A stretch of DNA of 64,000 bases, taken from positions 1 through 64,000 of the forward strand of contig NZ_QGTH01000007.1 in the NCBI RefSeq assembly GCF_003182075.1. The letters run 5' to 3'. This DNA is from Finegoldia magna. Lineage in GTDB: Bacteria > Bacillota > Clostridia > Tissierellales > Peptoniphilaceae. The notes beneath the pieces are model-generated. The model was not told the DNA's origin, ran no database searches, and saw only the letters and a program-made list of their open reading frames with translations. Position numbers and translations under genes: made by a program. The stretch's first letter is position 1; each line of letters opens with the position of its first letter. Positions 1 through 8,208 of this stretch are shown in pieces.

Positions 1-1197
1 AATGACCTAGCTGATGGAGCTGTAAAAAATAATAAGAAAGACAGTTTTGCTATTAAAATTTCCATACTTTTGGCAGTAATTTTACTAGGAACTGTAATTT
101 TTATCTTCAACTCGTTAAAAACTGACAAGTATGAGTATGTAAAGAAAACTTTTGGAGATTATCATGTGAATATAAGTGGAATTGACCAAGGTTTTTATGA
201 TAAATTAAAAAACGATAAAGATATAGAAAAAGTTTCTTTCAATAAAGTAATAAAAACAGACTTAAATGCAGTTATATATGAAAATGGAGATCCTGCAAGC
301 CTTTTACGTTATGATATTAAGGAAGGAAAAAAGCCAGAAAAAGCAAATGAACTTTTAGTTCCAGAGATATTTTTGATAAAAAATAAAGAATATGATTTGG
401 GTTCTGAAATAACTGTTCGTGATAAAACTTATAAAATAGTTGGTACTTATGAAGATTTTAGCTATTCATTTGAAGAGGCTATGCTTGTAGGTTTATCTAA
501 AAGTGATGATAAAAAAGTCTTGTTTGAAAAAAATGTTGGTACCGAAGCAGAAATTTGGTATAAAAATATAAGAGATACCTATACAAAGACTAGGGAAATT
601 TTATCAGAAATGAATATTGATGAGAACCATGCCCTAGATATTGGTAGAGTATTTTATAATAAAGATATCTTAGAATATAAAATGGTCTATCCAAAAGGAA
701 TCATTCCACCAAAAAGTGTTGTAAACTCAGCTTTAGAACAATATGGAGCAGCCTTCTTTCTTTGTCTACTTTTTGCATTTATCATTTATGGGGCTTTTAA
801 TGTATGGAACAATAGGGATTTAAAGGAAATTGCTCTATTAAAAAGCACTGGGATGACAGATAAGCAGGTAAAGCAATTAATTCGAAAGAAAGCATTTAAA
901 CTTTCAACCTTACCAATAGCCTTGGGAACAATCTTATCTTTGGCTTCTGCAAATCTGCTCTTATATTTGATGTGGCTTAATAATACAAAATCTTATCAAA
1001 ACATATCAAATATTTTAGGTCAAAGTGTAAAATCTATGGATTTCCATTTCATATTTCCAAGCCCTATATCTATTTTAATAATTATTTTGTTATCCTTGAT
1101 AATGGTTTATTTTTCAGCATTGATCCCTGCCAAGAAAAGTGCGAAGATAAATGTTATCGAAGGTTTAAATGGTATTACAGAAAAAATATTAAATTAG
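1..1197 (+). pseudogene. FtsX-type ABC transporter permease, N-terminal half (5' cut by window, frameshifted)
   Basis: The reading frame is open from base 1, so the gene begins before the window. The product has one membrane segment near the start, an extracellular domain of about 220 residues, then three membrane segments followed by the motif IPAKKSAKINVIEGL. This is the first half of the eight-segment FtsX-like permeases that work with an ATPase, often in antimicrobial-peptide export or sensing. The frame stops at 1195-1197, but the rest of the same protein continues in another frame. Adding one A to the A6 run at 1181-1186 joins the halves. Called as a frameshifted gene; a sequencing error cannot be excluded. 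Confidence 0.8.
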
Positions 1198-2483
1198 GAA
1201 AATCAAAAATAAATGGATCTATAGAAAAGACTTTAGCAAAAGATTATTACAGGTCTTATCGCTCAACCTATCGAATTATTGTAATTTCCATGGCTCTGTC
1301 TGCCTTGGTACTGACTAATGTTTTAGTAAGTCGGGCATATGGAAGTTTAGAGGAAAAATATAATAACTACCAAAGTCCTTACAATTTTGACTCTAGTATT
1401 TATATAGGTGATTTTTTGGATAAAAACTTTGTTCATGATATAGAAGAAGTTGAAGGCATAGACCAATTGCATGTATACCAAAGAGTTGATACAAAATTTT
1501 ACCTTGGTGATAATAAGGACTTTATTTCTAAAGATTTAAATGAAGCTTTAAATAGCGGTAAAATACCGGAAGATAAATTATATTCCAATATATATGCCTT
1601 AACAGATGAGGATTTCGAAAAACTTTTAAAAGAAAATAATATTTCGGATGCAAAGTATTTACTACTAAATAAAATTCCAAAAGATAGTGGAAGTCCTTAT
1701 ACTTTTAATGAATATGTAAAAATTTCTGATAAGGATACAGGAAAAGTAACTTTAAAATATAATGCAAATGGTAAGTCCATGCCTATAAAAATAGATTCAA
1801 GTATTGATGAAATGCCTTATAATCTAGAAGCTTATAATGACAATCAAATATCTATCTTTACAAGTGAAAGTTCTATGAAAAAATTTATTGATGAATATGG
1901 AATAGATGAAGGCAACCCAGTTTATTACTACTTTGTAAAAATCAAAGCCGATAATAATAAAGAAAAAGTATTTGAAGATGCGGAAAAAGTAATTTCGACC
2001 TATGTTCCAAAATCTGACCATGGAACTTCCACAGAAATTCTAAAAGCGGCTATGGATAAAGAAGTAATAAGGAATGAAAGACTTCTAAATCTAGCTATCC
2101 AAATCATTCTTATAACGATTGCTCTTTCCAATGCCTATAATAGTTTTAAAGGCAACCTTAGGGCAAGATCCAATGACTTTAAACTTCTATCAACAGCAGG
2201 TATGACAGAAAAACAAATGGAAAAGATGGTCTTCGGAGAGGGGAAAATATTGTTTAAAAATATTTTCTTAGCCTATATCTTTATGTTCATTATTGGAATT
2301 GCATTGAGAGCCTATAGAAGTAACTATGAATTAGCATTTGCGATAAAAGGTCTGATAATAAATATGAATTATATCCCTCTAATAATAGTATTTGTATTTA
2401 TGATTGCAGGAGTTTTATTTGCAATAAAAAGTGGTTTTAAAACAATAAATGAAAACTCAGATAATACTTTCAAGAGCATATAA
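1187..2483 (+). pseudogene. FtsX-type ABC transporter permease, C-terminal half
   Basis: This is the continuation of the preceding permease in a shifted frame. It carries the linker KINGSIEKTLAKDYYRSYRS, a fifth membrane segment (IIVISMALSALVL), a second extracellular domain of about 250 residues and three terminal membrane segments. That is the second half of an eight-segment FtsX permease. The first in-frame start codon is ATG at 1290, which would begin inside the fifth membrane segment and has no good ribosome binding site. Independent translation is therefore unlikely. A terminator follows directly. Confidence 0.8.
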
Positions 2484-2520
2484 GAAAAAGGCTGTGAGCA
2501 TTAAACTCATAGCCTTTTTT
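2484..2520 (+). terminator. Rho-independent terminator after the permease
   Basis: The arms AAAGGCTGTGAG and CTCATAGCCTTT form a hairpin followed by a T run, directly after the permease stop codon. Confidence 0.85.
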
Positions 2521-2746
2521 ATAGCACCAAACTTCCCGAAAATAAAAGATTGTATTAGATTCCTAGCCAAAACTGTACCTTTAGTATCATTAGCTTCTCG
2601 TGTTTTTATAAACTGAATATGGTCAATAGATGGATGACATTTGAATGAAGATACTAAAATTTTTCATCAGTTTTTTCACTCTTAGTTATATAATCTATTG
2701 CCAAATTTAGAGTTGATTTTATAGGATATATTTTTGTAATTGCCAT
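2521..2746 (-). pseudogene. Relaxase (mobilization nuclease) N-terminal remnant
   Basis: Minus-strand translation from ATG 2746 reads MAITKIYPIKSTLNLAIDY and then ITKSEKTDEK, typical of the N-terminus of MobA/VirD2-family relaxases. A stop follows at about residue 31. Restoring one base in the A5T4 run near 2656-2666 lets the frame continue as ILVSSFKCHPSIDHIQF... and KGTVLARNLIQSF, after which the homology fades and the gene is cut near 2521. The ATG lies one base after the mobC stop, the usual mobC-relaxase arrangement. The nuclease is truncated and cannot be functional. Confidence 0.8.
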
Positions 2747-2747
2747 A

Positions 2748-3104
2748 CTAAATACCATAACTTTCTTTTGATTTATTAAGAAGTAGGGAATGTATATCCC
2801 ATATCTCTTTTGCCAATTTTTCTATTTTTTCTCTCATATAATCAATATCTTTCTTGTAAATAACACCTGTCGTATTAGTAGCTTTTGCAATCTGGTTTAT
2901 ATTATTTGTTGCATTTGAAAGTAGCCATTGTAGGTTTCTAAATGGTTCTAGGTCTACAATATAAATTTCTTTTTCTAATACACATTTCCTAAGAAAGTGG
3001 GACATAGTTTTGCAGTTTGCAAGTTTCATTTTCTTTTCAAAAATTTCTTTTTCTTCATCTGTTAAATATATTTTTAGTTGATTTTTTCTTTTTCTATTAT
3101 CCAT
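2748..3104 (-). CDS. mobC: MobC-like plasmid mobilization relaxosome protein
   Basis: A 118-residue basic protein with an N-terminal ribbon-helix-helix segment (NQLKIYLTDEEKEIFEKKM) and the C-terminal region around LLSNATNNINQIAKATN typical of MobC accessory proteins. These bind oriT and help the relaxase nick DNA. The start at 3104 is chosen over an in-frame start at 3155 because AAAGGAG lies just upstream. The stop is one base from the ATG of the relaxase remnant, so the two were translationally coupled. MobC appears intact although its relaxase is dead. Confidence 0.85.
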   Translation of the reverse strand: MDNRKRKNQLKIYLTDEEKEIFEKKMKLANCKTMSHFLRKCVLEKEIYIVDLEPFRNLQWLLSNATNNINQIAKATNTTGVIYKKDIDYMREKIEKLAKEIWDIHSLLLNKSKESYGI

Positions 3105-3129
3105 ATATTTCTCCTTTGTTCTTATATTT

Positions 3130-3235
3130 TGGGGTCTTAGGGTTCTCCCTAACAAGGTAAAATCATAAAATTATATAGCCTTATAAGCTATTGATTTTTT
3201 GATTTTTTCGTAAGTGGGTACTCACTTACTGTGCT
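3130..3235. other. Candidate oriT: three inverted repeats upstream of mobC
   Basis: Directly upstream of mobC lie TTAGGG-TTCT-CCCTAA (3137-3152), ATAGC-N7-GCTAT (3175-3191) and GTAAGTG-N6-CACTTAC (3210-3229). Clustered inverted repeats next to mobC are where a MobC/relaxase oriT would be expected. No nic consensus was verified, so the assignment is inference from position. Confidence 0.35.
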
Positions 3236-3296
3236 TGCTATTATTAACAAGTCTTTAATTTATTTTCTAAGAATTTTTAAAATGAATGATATTAAG

Positions 3297-3308
3297 TGTA
3301 ACTGTAAC
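3297..3308. repeat. Tandem TGTAAC repeats, possible iterons
   Basis: Two adjacent TGTAAC copies lie in the 335-base gap between vapE and mobC. The complementary word GTTACA recurs three times at 3424-3444. The rest of this gap (3105-3439) holds the candidate oriT, AT-rich sequence and no gene that I can support. Confidence 0.4.
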
Positions 3309-3422
3309 TTACAAAATAAAAACTTCCAAAATTAGGTAAGCTTGTTTTAAGAGTCTGTGTCAACCCATTATTATCAAGCCATTAATTTATGTAATCCTAA
3401 TTTAAGAAGATTTATAACGGTA

Positions 3423-3444
3423 GGTTACAGGTTACAAAGTTACA
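3423..3444. repeat. Triple GTTACA repeats at the 3' end of vapE
   Basis: Three GTTACA words (3424-3429, 3431-3436, 3439-3444) run into the vapE stop codon. Together with the inverted copies at 3297-3308 they bracket about 115 bases of AT-rich DNA beside a replication-type ATPase. This is compatible with an element replication origin, but that is inference. Confidence 0.4.
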
Positions 3445-4891
3445 TCTGTATTTTCACTTGATTAGTTGTATCTATTTCTAATTGATTTTCTTTTTGCCAT
3501 TCTTTTGGCAACAAATTATTGTCAACTTCTATAAAGTCAGTTTCGTTTTCTGTTTTCTTTTCATAATATAGTTTTACTGGGATTGAGACTCCGCTTGGCG
3601 ATATTCTTTTGGTCTTTGATGACCTAACTGGAATCCATTCTTGGAAATAATTATCCATAATCTCTGAAAAAGACTTTGATTTTATTTGGTAGCCTTGCAT
3701 GGTTAGTTCTTTGAAACAAGTTATATTTGGATCTGCACTTTTCGGCTTATATTCTTCTAAGAAATACCTAATGTCTTCCACATCTGGGTTTAGATATTTG
3801 AACTTTTCTTGCTCCTTATGCAAGTCTTTTAAAAGATTTTTTGGTATAGTCCATGCGTGAGTCTTGTTTTTAAAGATTTCATATCCTAAAGCTAGAGCCT
3901 GATTAAAATCTTCTCTTATACGTGACATATATTCTTTGTCTGAAAGTTTGTCATTGTTATTTTTATCTGGATATATAGTTCTTGCTCTTTTATTTGGGTT
4001 ACATTCAACAGGTAAATATCTTCTTTCTCCAGTATGGTCATTAAGAAAAGTTCTTTCGTTTAATGTCCCTATAAAGATGCAAGTTCTTGGCACGTCTGTT
4101 GCATATTTTTCGTAGGGTATTCTTATTCTATCGCTTAGTTTTGATAAAAAAGATTTAGCTTCATTAGCCGATTTAGCATTTCTTAAAGCAACGAATTCTT
4201 CGATTTCAACGACAGTTTTACCCATAAGATTCATGATAGCATCCTTGCCTTGAATGTTTTCTATTGTACAAAACCAATCATCTGTTATGGACAAGTATCT
4301 TGCAAAAGTCGATTTACCTATACCTTGCCCACCAACTAAAACAATCATTTCATCAAACTTAGATCCTGGATTGAAAATTCTTTTTATCATACCCAATATC
4401 ATATGTTCCATTATCCAATTATTAAGATCTGTATCATCCGCTCCCAAATACCTTGGTAAAAGTTTTCTAATGGTATTTTTATCTCCATTCCATTTTAAAT
4501 TTTGAAGATATTGCTTTGGCGGGCTCACTTCATATTGGTGAGCTACAAAACGAATAGCTTCCCACATTTTATTGGCATTATAATTAATTCCAAAGTGTTT
4601 TTCTATCTCTAAGCCTAGTCTATTATTTAAAGAATCATCCCAAAGTCGTATTTGATTTTCCTTTATATTTCTTTCTCCGATAATTTTCCCCTGGAATTTT
4701 ATTTCATTGGTAAATTTGTCAAAGAATATTTGTCCATCAATGATTTTTTGATTTTGACAATATTTGGGATTCAAAATAGCTGTCACAATATTTCCAGTAA
4801 TTTGTCTAACCGTCCCCTTATCTGTAGTTTGCAAGTCTAAAAAGGCGTAAGTCTGATCTATTTCTGGGAATTTTAATTTAATATCTGTCAT
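3440..4891 (-). CDS. VapE/VirE-family replication ATPase of a mobile element
   Basis: A 483-residue protein with a VirE-type (virulence-associated E) P-loop domain. The Walker A motif is VGGQGIGKST (about residue 190), with a Walker B-like VVEIEEF and the conserved FIGTLNERTFLNDHTGERR segment. The family drives initiation or helicase steps of replication in satellites and phage-inducible islands. The start at 4891 (MTDIKLKF) is preferred over 4921 because AAAGGAGTGAGGCTT lies immediately upstream. No primase domain is obvious before it. It sits downstream of int and the ribbon-helix-helix gene, in the same direction. Confidence 0.85.
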   Translation of the reverse strand: MTDIKLKFPEIDQTYAFLDLQTTDKGTVRQITGNIVTAILNPKYCQNQKIIDGQIFFDKFTNEIKFQGKIIGERNIKENQIRLWDDSLNNRLGLEIEKHFGINYNANKMWEAIRFVAHQYEVSPPKQYLQNLKWNGDKNTIRKLLPRYLGADDTDLNNWIMEHMILGMIKRIFNPGSKFDEMIVLVGGQGIGKSTFARYLSITDDWFCTIENIQGKDAIMNLMGKTVVEIEEFVALRNAKSANEAKSFLSKLSDRIRIPYEKYATDVPRTCIFIGTLNERTFLNDHTGERRYLPVECNPNKRARTIYPDKNNNDKLSDKEYMSRIREDFNQALALGYEIFKNKTHAWTIPKNLLKDLHKEQEKFKYLNPDVEDIRYFLEEYKPKSADPNITCFKELTMQGYQIKSKSFSEIMDNYFQEWIPVRSSKTKRISPSGVSIPVKLYYEKKTENETDFIEVDNNLLPKEWQKENQLEIDTTNQVKIQM

Positions 4892-4982
4892 AAGCCTCAC
4901 TCCTTTTCTTTTTACAATCATCTATTCTCTTTATTGTTTTATATTTATTCTCCATTTTATTCTCCTGTCTGGTATAAATAAG

Positions 4983-5030
4983 ACTCCTGTGGTAAAATGA
5001 ACTTGTCTAGAGAACACTTCTCACAGGAGT
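4983..5030. repeat. 9-bp perfect inverted repeat between vapE and the RHH gene
   Basis: ACTCCTGTG (4983-4991) is repeated inverted as CACAGGAGT (5022-5030) across a 30-base spacer, just after the stop of the upstream RHH gene. There is no T run, so a processing hairpin or protein site is as likely as a terminator. Confidence 0.4.
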
Positions 5031-5038
5031 GTATGCCT

Positions 5039-5401
5039 TTACTCTTTGTAGTAGGGGCTTTTTTCTTTTTTTATTTCTTCATATATTTCTAAAATATAGA
5101 TTAAAATATCAGTTTCATCGTCATTAAGTTTGCCGAACTTTTTAATAACTTTTGCTAGTTGAAATATTTCCTTGGCTATATTATCAGAAAGTCTGTAATC
5201 ACTTACTAACTTAACCTCGTGATTTAATAGCATTTGTAAAAAATAATCTTGTTTTTTAAGTCCACTTATTTCAATCTTTTTGTTTATTAGATCATATTCT
5301 TCCTCAGAGACTCTAAAATTTAAAATTCGATTTCTTTTTCTATTTTTCTCTTTATTTCTAGTTTTTTGTGAAATTTCATCTAATGAATGTTTTCTAAACA
5401 T
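5039..5401 (-). CDS. Ribbon-helix-helix mobilization-like protein
   Basis: A 120-residue, very basic protein. The N-terminal half carries NRILNFRVSEEEYDLINKKI, typical of ribbon-helix-helix DNA-binding proteins associated with plasmid mobilization, and the C-terminus is helical and acidic (ILIYILEIYEEIKKEK). Its start overlaps the end of the integrase gene by 8 bases, so it is translationally coupled to int. It could be a relaxosome accessory factor or a regulator of the element. No specific family is certain. Confidence 0.65.
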   Translation of the reverse strand: MFRKHSLDEISQKTRNKEKNRKRNRILNFRVSEEEYDLINKKIEISGLKKQDYFLQMLLNHEVKLVSDYRLSDNIAKEIFQLAKVIKKFGKLNDDETDILIYILEIYEEIKKEKSPYYKE

Positions 5402-6518
5402 CTTGATCGTCCTCTTCTAATAAATCTTTCCAGTCATTTGCCTTATTATTTCTTACTTGCGTTAAAGACAGAGCCATTTCTTTTTGTTTGCTAGGGAAGA
5501 GATGGGCATACCTATAGGTTATATCAATCGATTCATGTCCAACCCTATCAGCTATTGCAGTTGCAGAAAATCCAAGTTCAATCAAGAGTGAAACGTGAGA
5601 ATGCCTTAAATCATGTATTCTAATTCTCTTTACTTGAGATTTCTTAGATCCCCTATCCATTTCATGGTGCAGGTAGCTCTTAGAGAAATTAAATATTAAG
5701 TCTTTTGGTTTTAACTTATAAAAACTATCTATATATTCTTTAATCTCATCAGTTAAAAATTCAGGCATAACTATTGTCCTTATGCTTTTTTTAGTCTTAG
5801 GGGCTGTTATTACATTTTTCCCATCAATCCTTTGTAAAGATTCATCAATTTTTAATGTATGCCTTTCAAAATCAAATTTCTCTTTTGTTAAGGCTAATAA
5901 TTCTCCCATTCTAAGACCACACCAGTATAAAAGTTCGAAGGCATAGAATGATTCAGGTTTATCTTTAATAGCTTCTACAAATCTTTCATATTCATCTTGA
6001 GTCCAAAAGAGCATTTCATCAGCTTCTTTTTCTCCCATAGATCCAACATCACGAGCAACATTAGTTTTTAAATTGTAGTACCTACAAGCATGATTTAAGA
6101 TACTAGATAACTGGGCATGAATAGTTCTCAAATAAGTAGGAGAGTAGTTTTTCCCATTCTTATCCTTAATCTTCATAAGCTCATTTTGCCATTGAATGAT
6201 GGTTACATTATTAATCTCATTAAGCATTAGATCACCAATATAGGGAAGTATTTTTTGATTTACAATTGCTTCTTTTGTCCTCCAAGTATTTTCTCTTATT
6301 CTTGGTTTTCTATCCCTCTTGTAAAGTTCAAAAAACTCCCTAAAACTCATATCAATTGATTCAGAATGTTGATTTAAGAATTCTTGTTCCCATTTTAATG
6401 CTTCTTTTTTTGTTGAAAATCCACGTTTTTTCTTAGTTAATTTTTCTCCTTTCCAGTTGGTGTAATAAAACCTGCAATACCAAGTTTTATTTCCACTCTC
6501 ATCTCTGTATGCTGGCAC
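5394..6518 (-). CDS. int: Tyrosine recombinase/integrase of the island
   Basis: A 374-residue phage-type integrase. The N-terminal arm-binding region (YRDESGNKTWYCRFYYTNW) precedes a SAM-like core-binding domain (about residues 60-160). In the catalytic domain Arg in WCGLRMGE, Lys in TAPKTKKS, His-x-x-Arg in HDLRHSH, His in GHES and the nucleophile Tyr in ITYRYAHLF are all present, so the enzyme looks active. It is similar to integrases of Tn916-like elements and gram-positive prophages. It starts one base after the excisionase-like gene and overlaps the following RHH gene. No adjacent tRNA or attachment repeat was found. Confidence 0.93.
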   Translation of the reverse strand: MPAYRDESGNKTWYCRFYYTNWKGEKLTKKKRGFSTKKEALKWEQEFLNQHSESIDMSFREFFELYKRDRKPRIRENTWRTKEAIVNQKILPYIGDLMLNEINNVTIIQWQNELMKIKDKNGKNYSPTYLRTIHAQLSSILNHACRYYNLKTNVARDVGSMGEKEADEMLFWTQDEYERFVEAIKDKPESFYAFELLYWCGLRMGELLALTKEKFDFERHTLKIDESLQRIDGKNVITAPKTKKSIRTIVMPEFLTDEIKEYIDSFYKLKPKDLIFNFSKSYLHHEMDRGSKKSQVKRIRIHDLRHSHVSLLIELGFSATAIADRVGHESIDITYRYAHLFPSKQKEMALSLTQVRNNKANDWKDLLEEDDQDV

Positions 6519-6519
6519 T

Positions 6520-6714
6520 TTAAACCTCCTTTGTATTTGTTGGTTTATAGCAATACTTTTCCATAAAGTATTCTCTATTTACCTTTCCTCTTTGTACACG
6601 ATAACCTAATTTAAGTAAGTCTTGATTCATATCGTTTATTATCTGATATGCTGTTGTCCTACTTACATCAAGAAATTCTTGTACATCTTTTGCATTCATA
6701 AAAATACCTTTCAT
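6520..6714 (-). CDS. Excisionase-like small helix-turn-helix protein
   Basis: A 64-residue protein with a winged-helix/MerR-like motif (AKDVQEFLDVSRTTAYQII). Such proteins next to integrases act as excisionases or directionality factors. The start at 6714 is supported by AAAGGAGGACATT. It is the first gene of the int operon, reading from the promoter at 6818-6846. Confidence 0.75.
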   Translation of the reverse strand: MKGIFMNAKDVQEFLDVSRTTAYQIINDMNQDLLKLGYRVQRGKVNREYFMEKYCYKPTNTKEV

Positions 6715-6790
6715 AATGTCCTCCTTTTATAGTTTGTAAGGTTCTACATCCTCAAAAAAGGCGAGCATTAATTTATATGTCTTACAATTT

Positions 6791-6846
6791 CCGTTCAATA
6801 TCGAACGGTATGTATATATAATAACAGTTCATATTTGTTCTGTCAA
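6791..6846 (-). promoter_or_regulatory. Promoter of the xis-int operon with GTTC/GAAC operator palindromes
   Basis: On the minus strand TTGACA (6841-6846), a 17-base spacer and TATTAT (6818-6823) form a near-consensus promoter. The spacer contains two GAAC words, and the palindrome CCGTTCAATATCGAACGG (6791-6808) lies just downstream of the start point. These are plausible binding sites of the divergent XRE repressor. Confidence 0.7.
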
Positions 6847-6913
6847 GTTTTTTCTATTTATTTTTTTCTAAAATATTCAGATACTTACAAATATTTACAA
6901 CAGAACAGTTTTG

Positions 6914-6942
6914 TTGAGCTTTTGTTCGTTTTGTGATAAAAT
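6914..6942 (+). promoter_or_regulatory. Promoter of the XRE repressor gene
   Basis: TTGAGC (6914-6919), 17 bases and TAAAAT (6937-6942) precede the repressor gene. GAACAG at 6903 shares the GAAC word with the int promoter operators, which suggests autoregulation. Confidence 0.55.
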
Positions 6943-6976
6943 ATTTATAGTTATCGTGAAATAAGGAGGAGTTAGT

Positions 6977-7408
6977 TTGATTTCTGGAGAAAAATTAAAA
7001 AAGTTAAGACTTATGAGAAACTTAACTCAAAAAGAACTTGCCATTAAGTCTGGTTTGACAGATGCTGCTATAAGAAATTACGAGCTTGGAAATAGATCTC
7101 CAAGTAAAGAACAATTACAAAAAATATCCGAAGCACTTGATTGTGATATATCAGCATTAATCGATCATGAACCTAATTCTATTTTTGAAATAATGCATAT
7201 AATTTTTGATTATGAAAAAGACATGAAGTTTAGACCCTTAGCAGGCGATGGAGAAATCACAGGGCTTTTATCAAATGATGTAGACTTCAATAATTTTCTT
7301 ATAGAATGGAATGAGATGAGAAAAAAGCATTACAATGATGAAATAACAGACGAAGAGTTTGAAGATTGGAAGCTATCTTACCCTAAAAAATCAAGATTTT
7401 TAAAATAA
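6977..7408 (+). CDS. XRE-family HTH repressor of the island
   Basis: A 143-residue protein whose N-terminal 60 residues are a lambda-repressor-like helix-turn-helix (LRLMRNLTQKELAIKSGLTD then IRNYELGNRSPSKEQLQKI). The C-terminal part is not recognised and has no visible peptidase (S24) catalytic residues. Translation starts at TTG, 5 bases after AAGGAGGAG. It is divergent from xis-int across a 262-base control region, the arrangement of a lysogeny-type switch. Confidence 0.88.
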   Translation: MISGEKLKKLRLMRNLTQKELAIKSGLTDAAIRNYELGNRSPSKEQLQKISEALDCDISALIDHEPNSIFEIMHIIFDYEKDMKFRPLAGDGEITGLLSNDVDFNNFLIEWNEMRKKHYNDEITDEEFEDWKLSYPKKSRFLK

Positions 7409-7420
7409 AAATATGTACTC

Positions 7421-7458
7421 AAAAGACCGTAGCTTGAAACTACGGTCTAATTTTTTTA
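7421..7458. terminator. Bidirectional terminator T1, left flank of the exporter module
   Basis: AGACCGTAG (7424-7432), a 7-base loop and CTACGGTCT (7440-7448) with T runs on both strands separate the convergent XRE and permease genes. Nearly the same sequence, in the same orientation, recurs at 10357-10393. Confidence 0.85.
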
Positions 7459-8208
7459 CATTTCTTTTTTATTAAATATTCTAATTGCAAATATATAAAT
7501 TATAATTATAAAAAATGTTGTCGTTAATAAGGCAATGATACTGCTGTATAGAGATCCTGTGATCGCAAAATTATATATATAGAAAAATGGGGTAAAGAAG
7601 TTAAATACAGGTAAGTATCTTCCTACGCTCAATATGGCATATATGGAAAGGCTTATAATAAGATTAACCCATGTATTTTTTACTAGGGTAGAGATTAGTG
7701 TCATTATATTTATTAATAACAGATATTTCAATATCAATACTAAACTAACTGAAGCATATAAATTGATTGATATATATACATCATAAAACAATAGGCCTAA
7801 CCGTAAGATTATTAGAGATGTTATCATGCATAAGATACAAACTATATTCATCATTAAGCTTTTAGTTAATAAAATTTTCTTTCTTTGAACACCTAGCGAT
7901 AGCAAATTATAAATTCTACCTTCTGAAACTTCTTTAACAATATAATCGCTAAAGATAATGGCAGTTATCAAAAATCCTAATTGTGAAATGTACTTACTAA
8001 ATTGATCTATATAGTTTTTAGCCGATATATTTTTAGTATAGTGGTCAAGAATAGCCTTTGCTTCGCCCATATTTTCAGGAAATAAAGCTTTCATTATTTC
8101 TGGAGTATATCTAGTCAATAAAATAGAAAAAAATGAGATACTTATAAAAGATAGCATCAATATTAATAATTTATTCTCTCTATTAATTTCAATCCACTCT
8201 TTTTTCAT
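7456..8208 (-). CDS. ABC-2 type exporter permease
   Basis: A 250-residue protein with about six hydrophobic segments, beginning with a cytoplasmic KKEWIEINRENKL stretch and ending in a basic tail. It fits an ABC-2/NatB-like membrane subunit. It starts on the last base of the ATPase gene stop codon, so the two form a transporter pair. The substrate is unknown. Last gene of the PadR-controlled module. Confidence 0.8.
   Translation of the reverse strand: MKKEWIEINRENKLLILMLSFISISFFSILLTRYTPEIMKALFPENMGEAKAILDHYTKNISAKNYIDQFSKYISQLGFLITAIIFSDYIVKEVSEGRIYNLLSLGVQRKKILLTKSLMMNIVCILCMITSLIILRLGLLFYDVYISINLYASVSLVLILKYLLLINIMTLISTLVKNTWVNLIISLSIYAILSVGRYLPVFNFFTPFFYIYNFAITGSLYSSIIALLTTTFFIIIIYIFAIRIFNKKEM

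Larger units (their letters stand above)
2521..7408. mobile_element. Decayed integrative/mobilizable genomic island
   Basis: The region combines a tyrosine integrase, an excisionase-like protein, a divergent XRE repressor, a VirE/VapE-type replication ATPase, two ribbon-helix-helix mobilization-type proteins and a relaxase remnant. This is the make-up of a satellite or integrative mobilizable element. The limits given are those of the recognisable genes. No attachment repeat was identified, and the frameshifted permease on the left and the exporter module on the right may be cargo. The relaxase is broken, so mobilization would need a relaxase in trans. Confidence 0.7.

Noticed and set aside
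1175-1197. Programmed -1 frameshifting in the ABC permease
   Set aside because: The A6 run is there, but the in-frame codons AAA-ATA would not re-pair after slipping back one base, and no stimulatory hairpin is evident. A mutation or sequence error is simpler.
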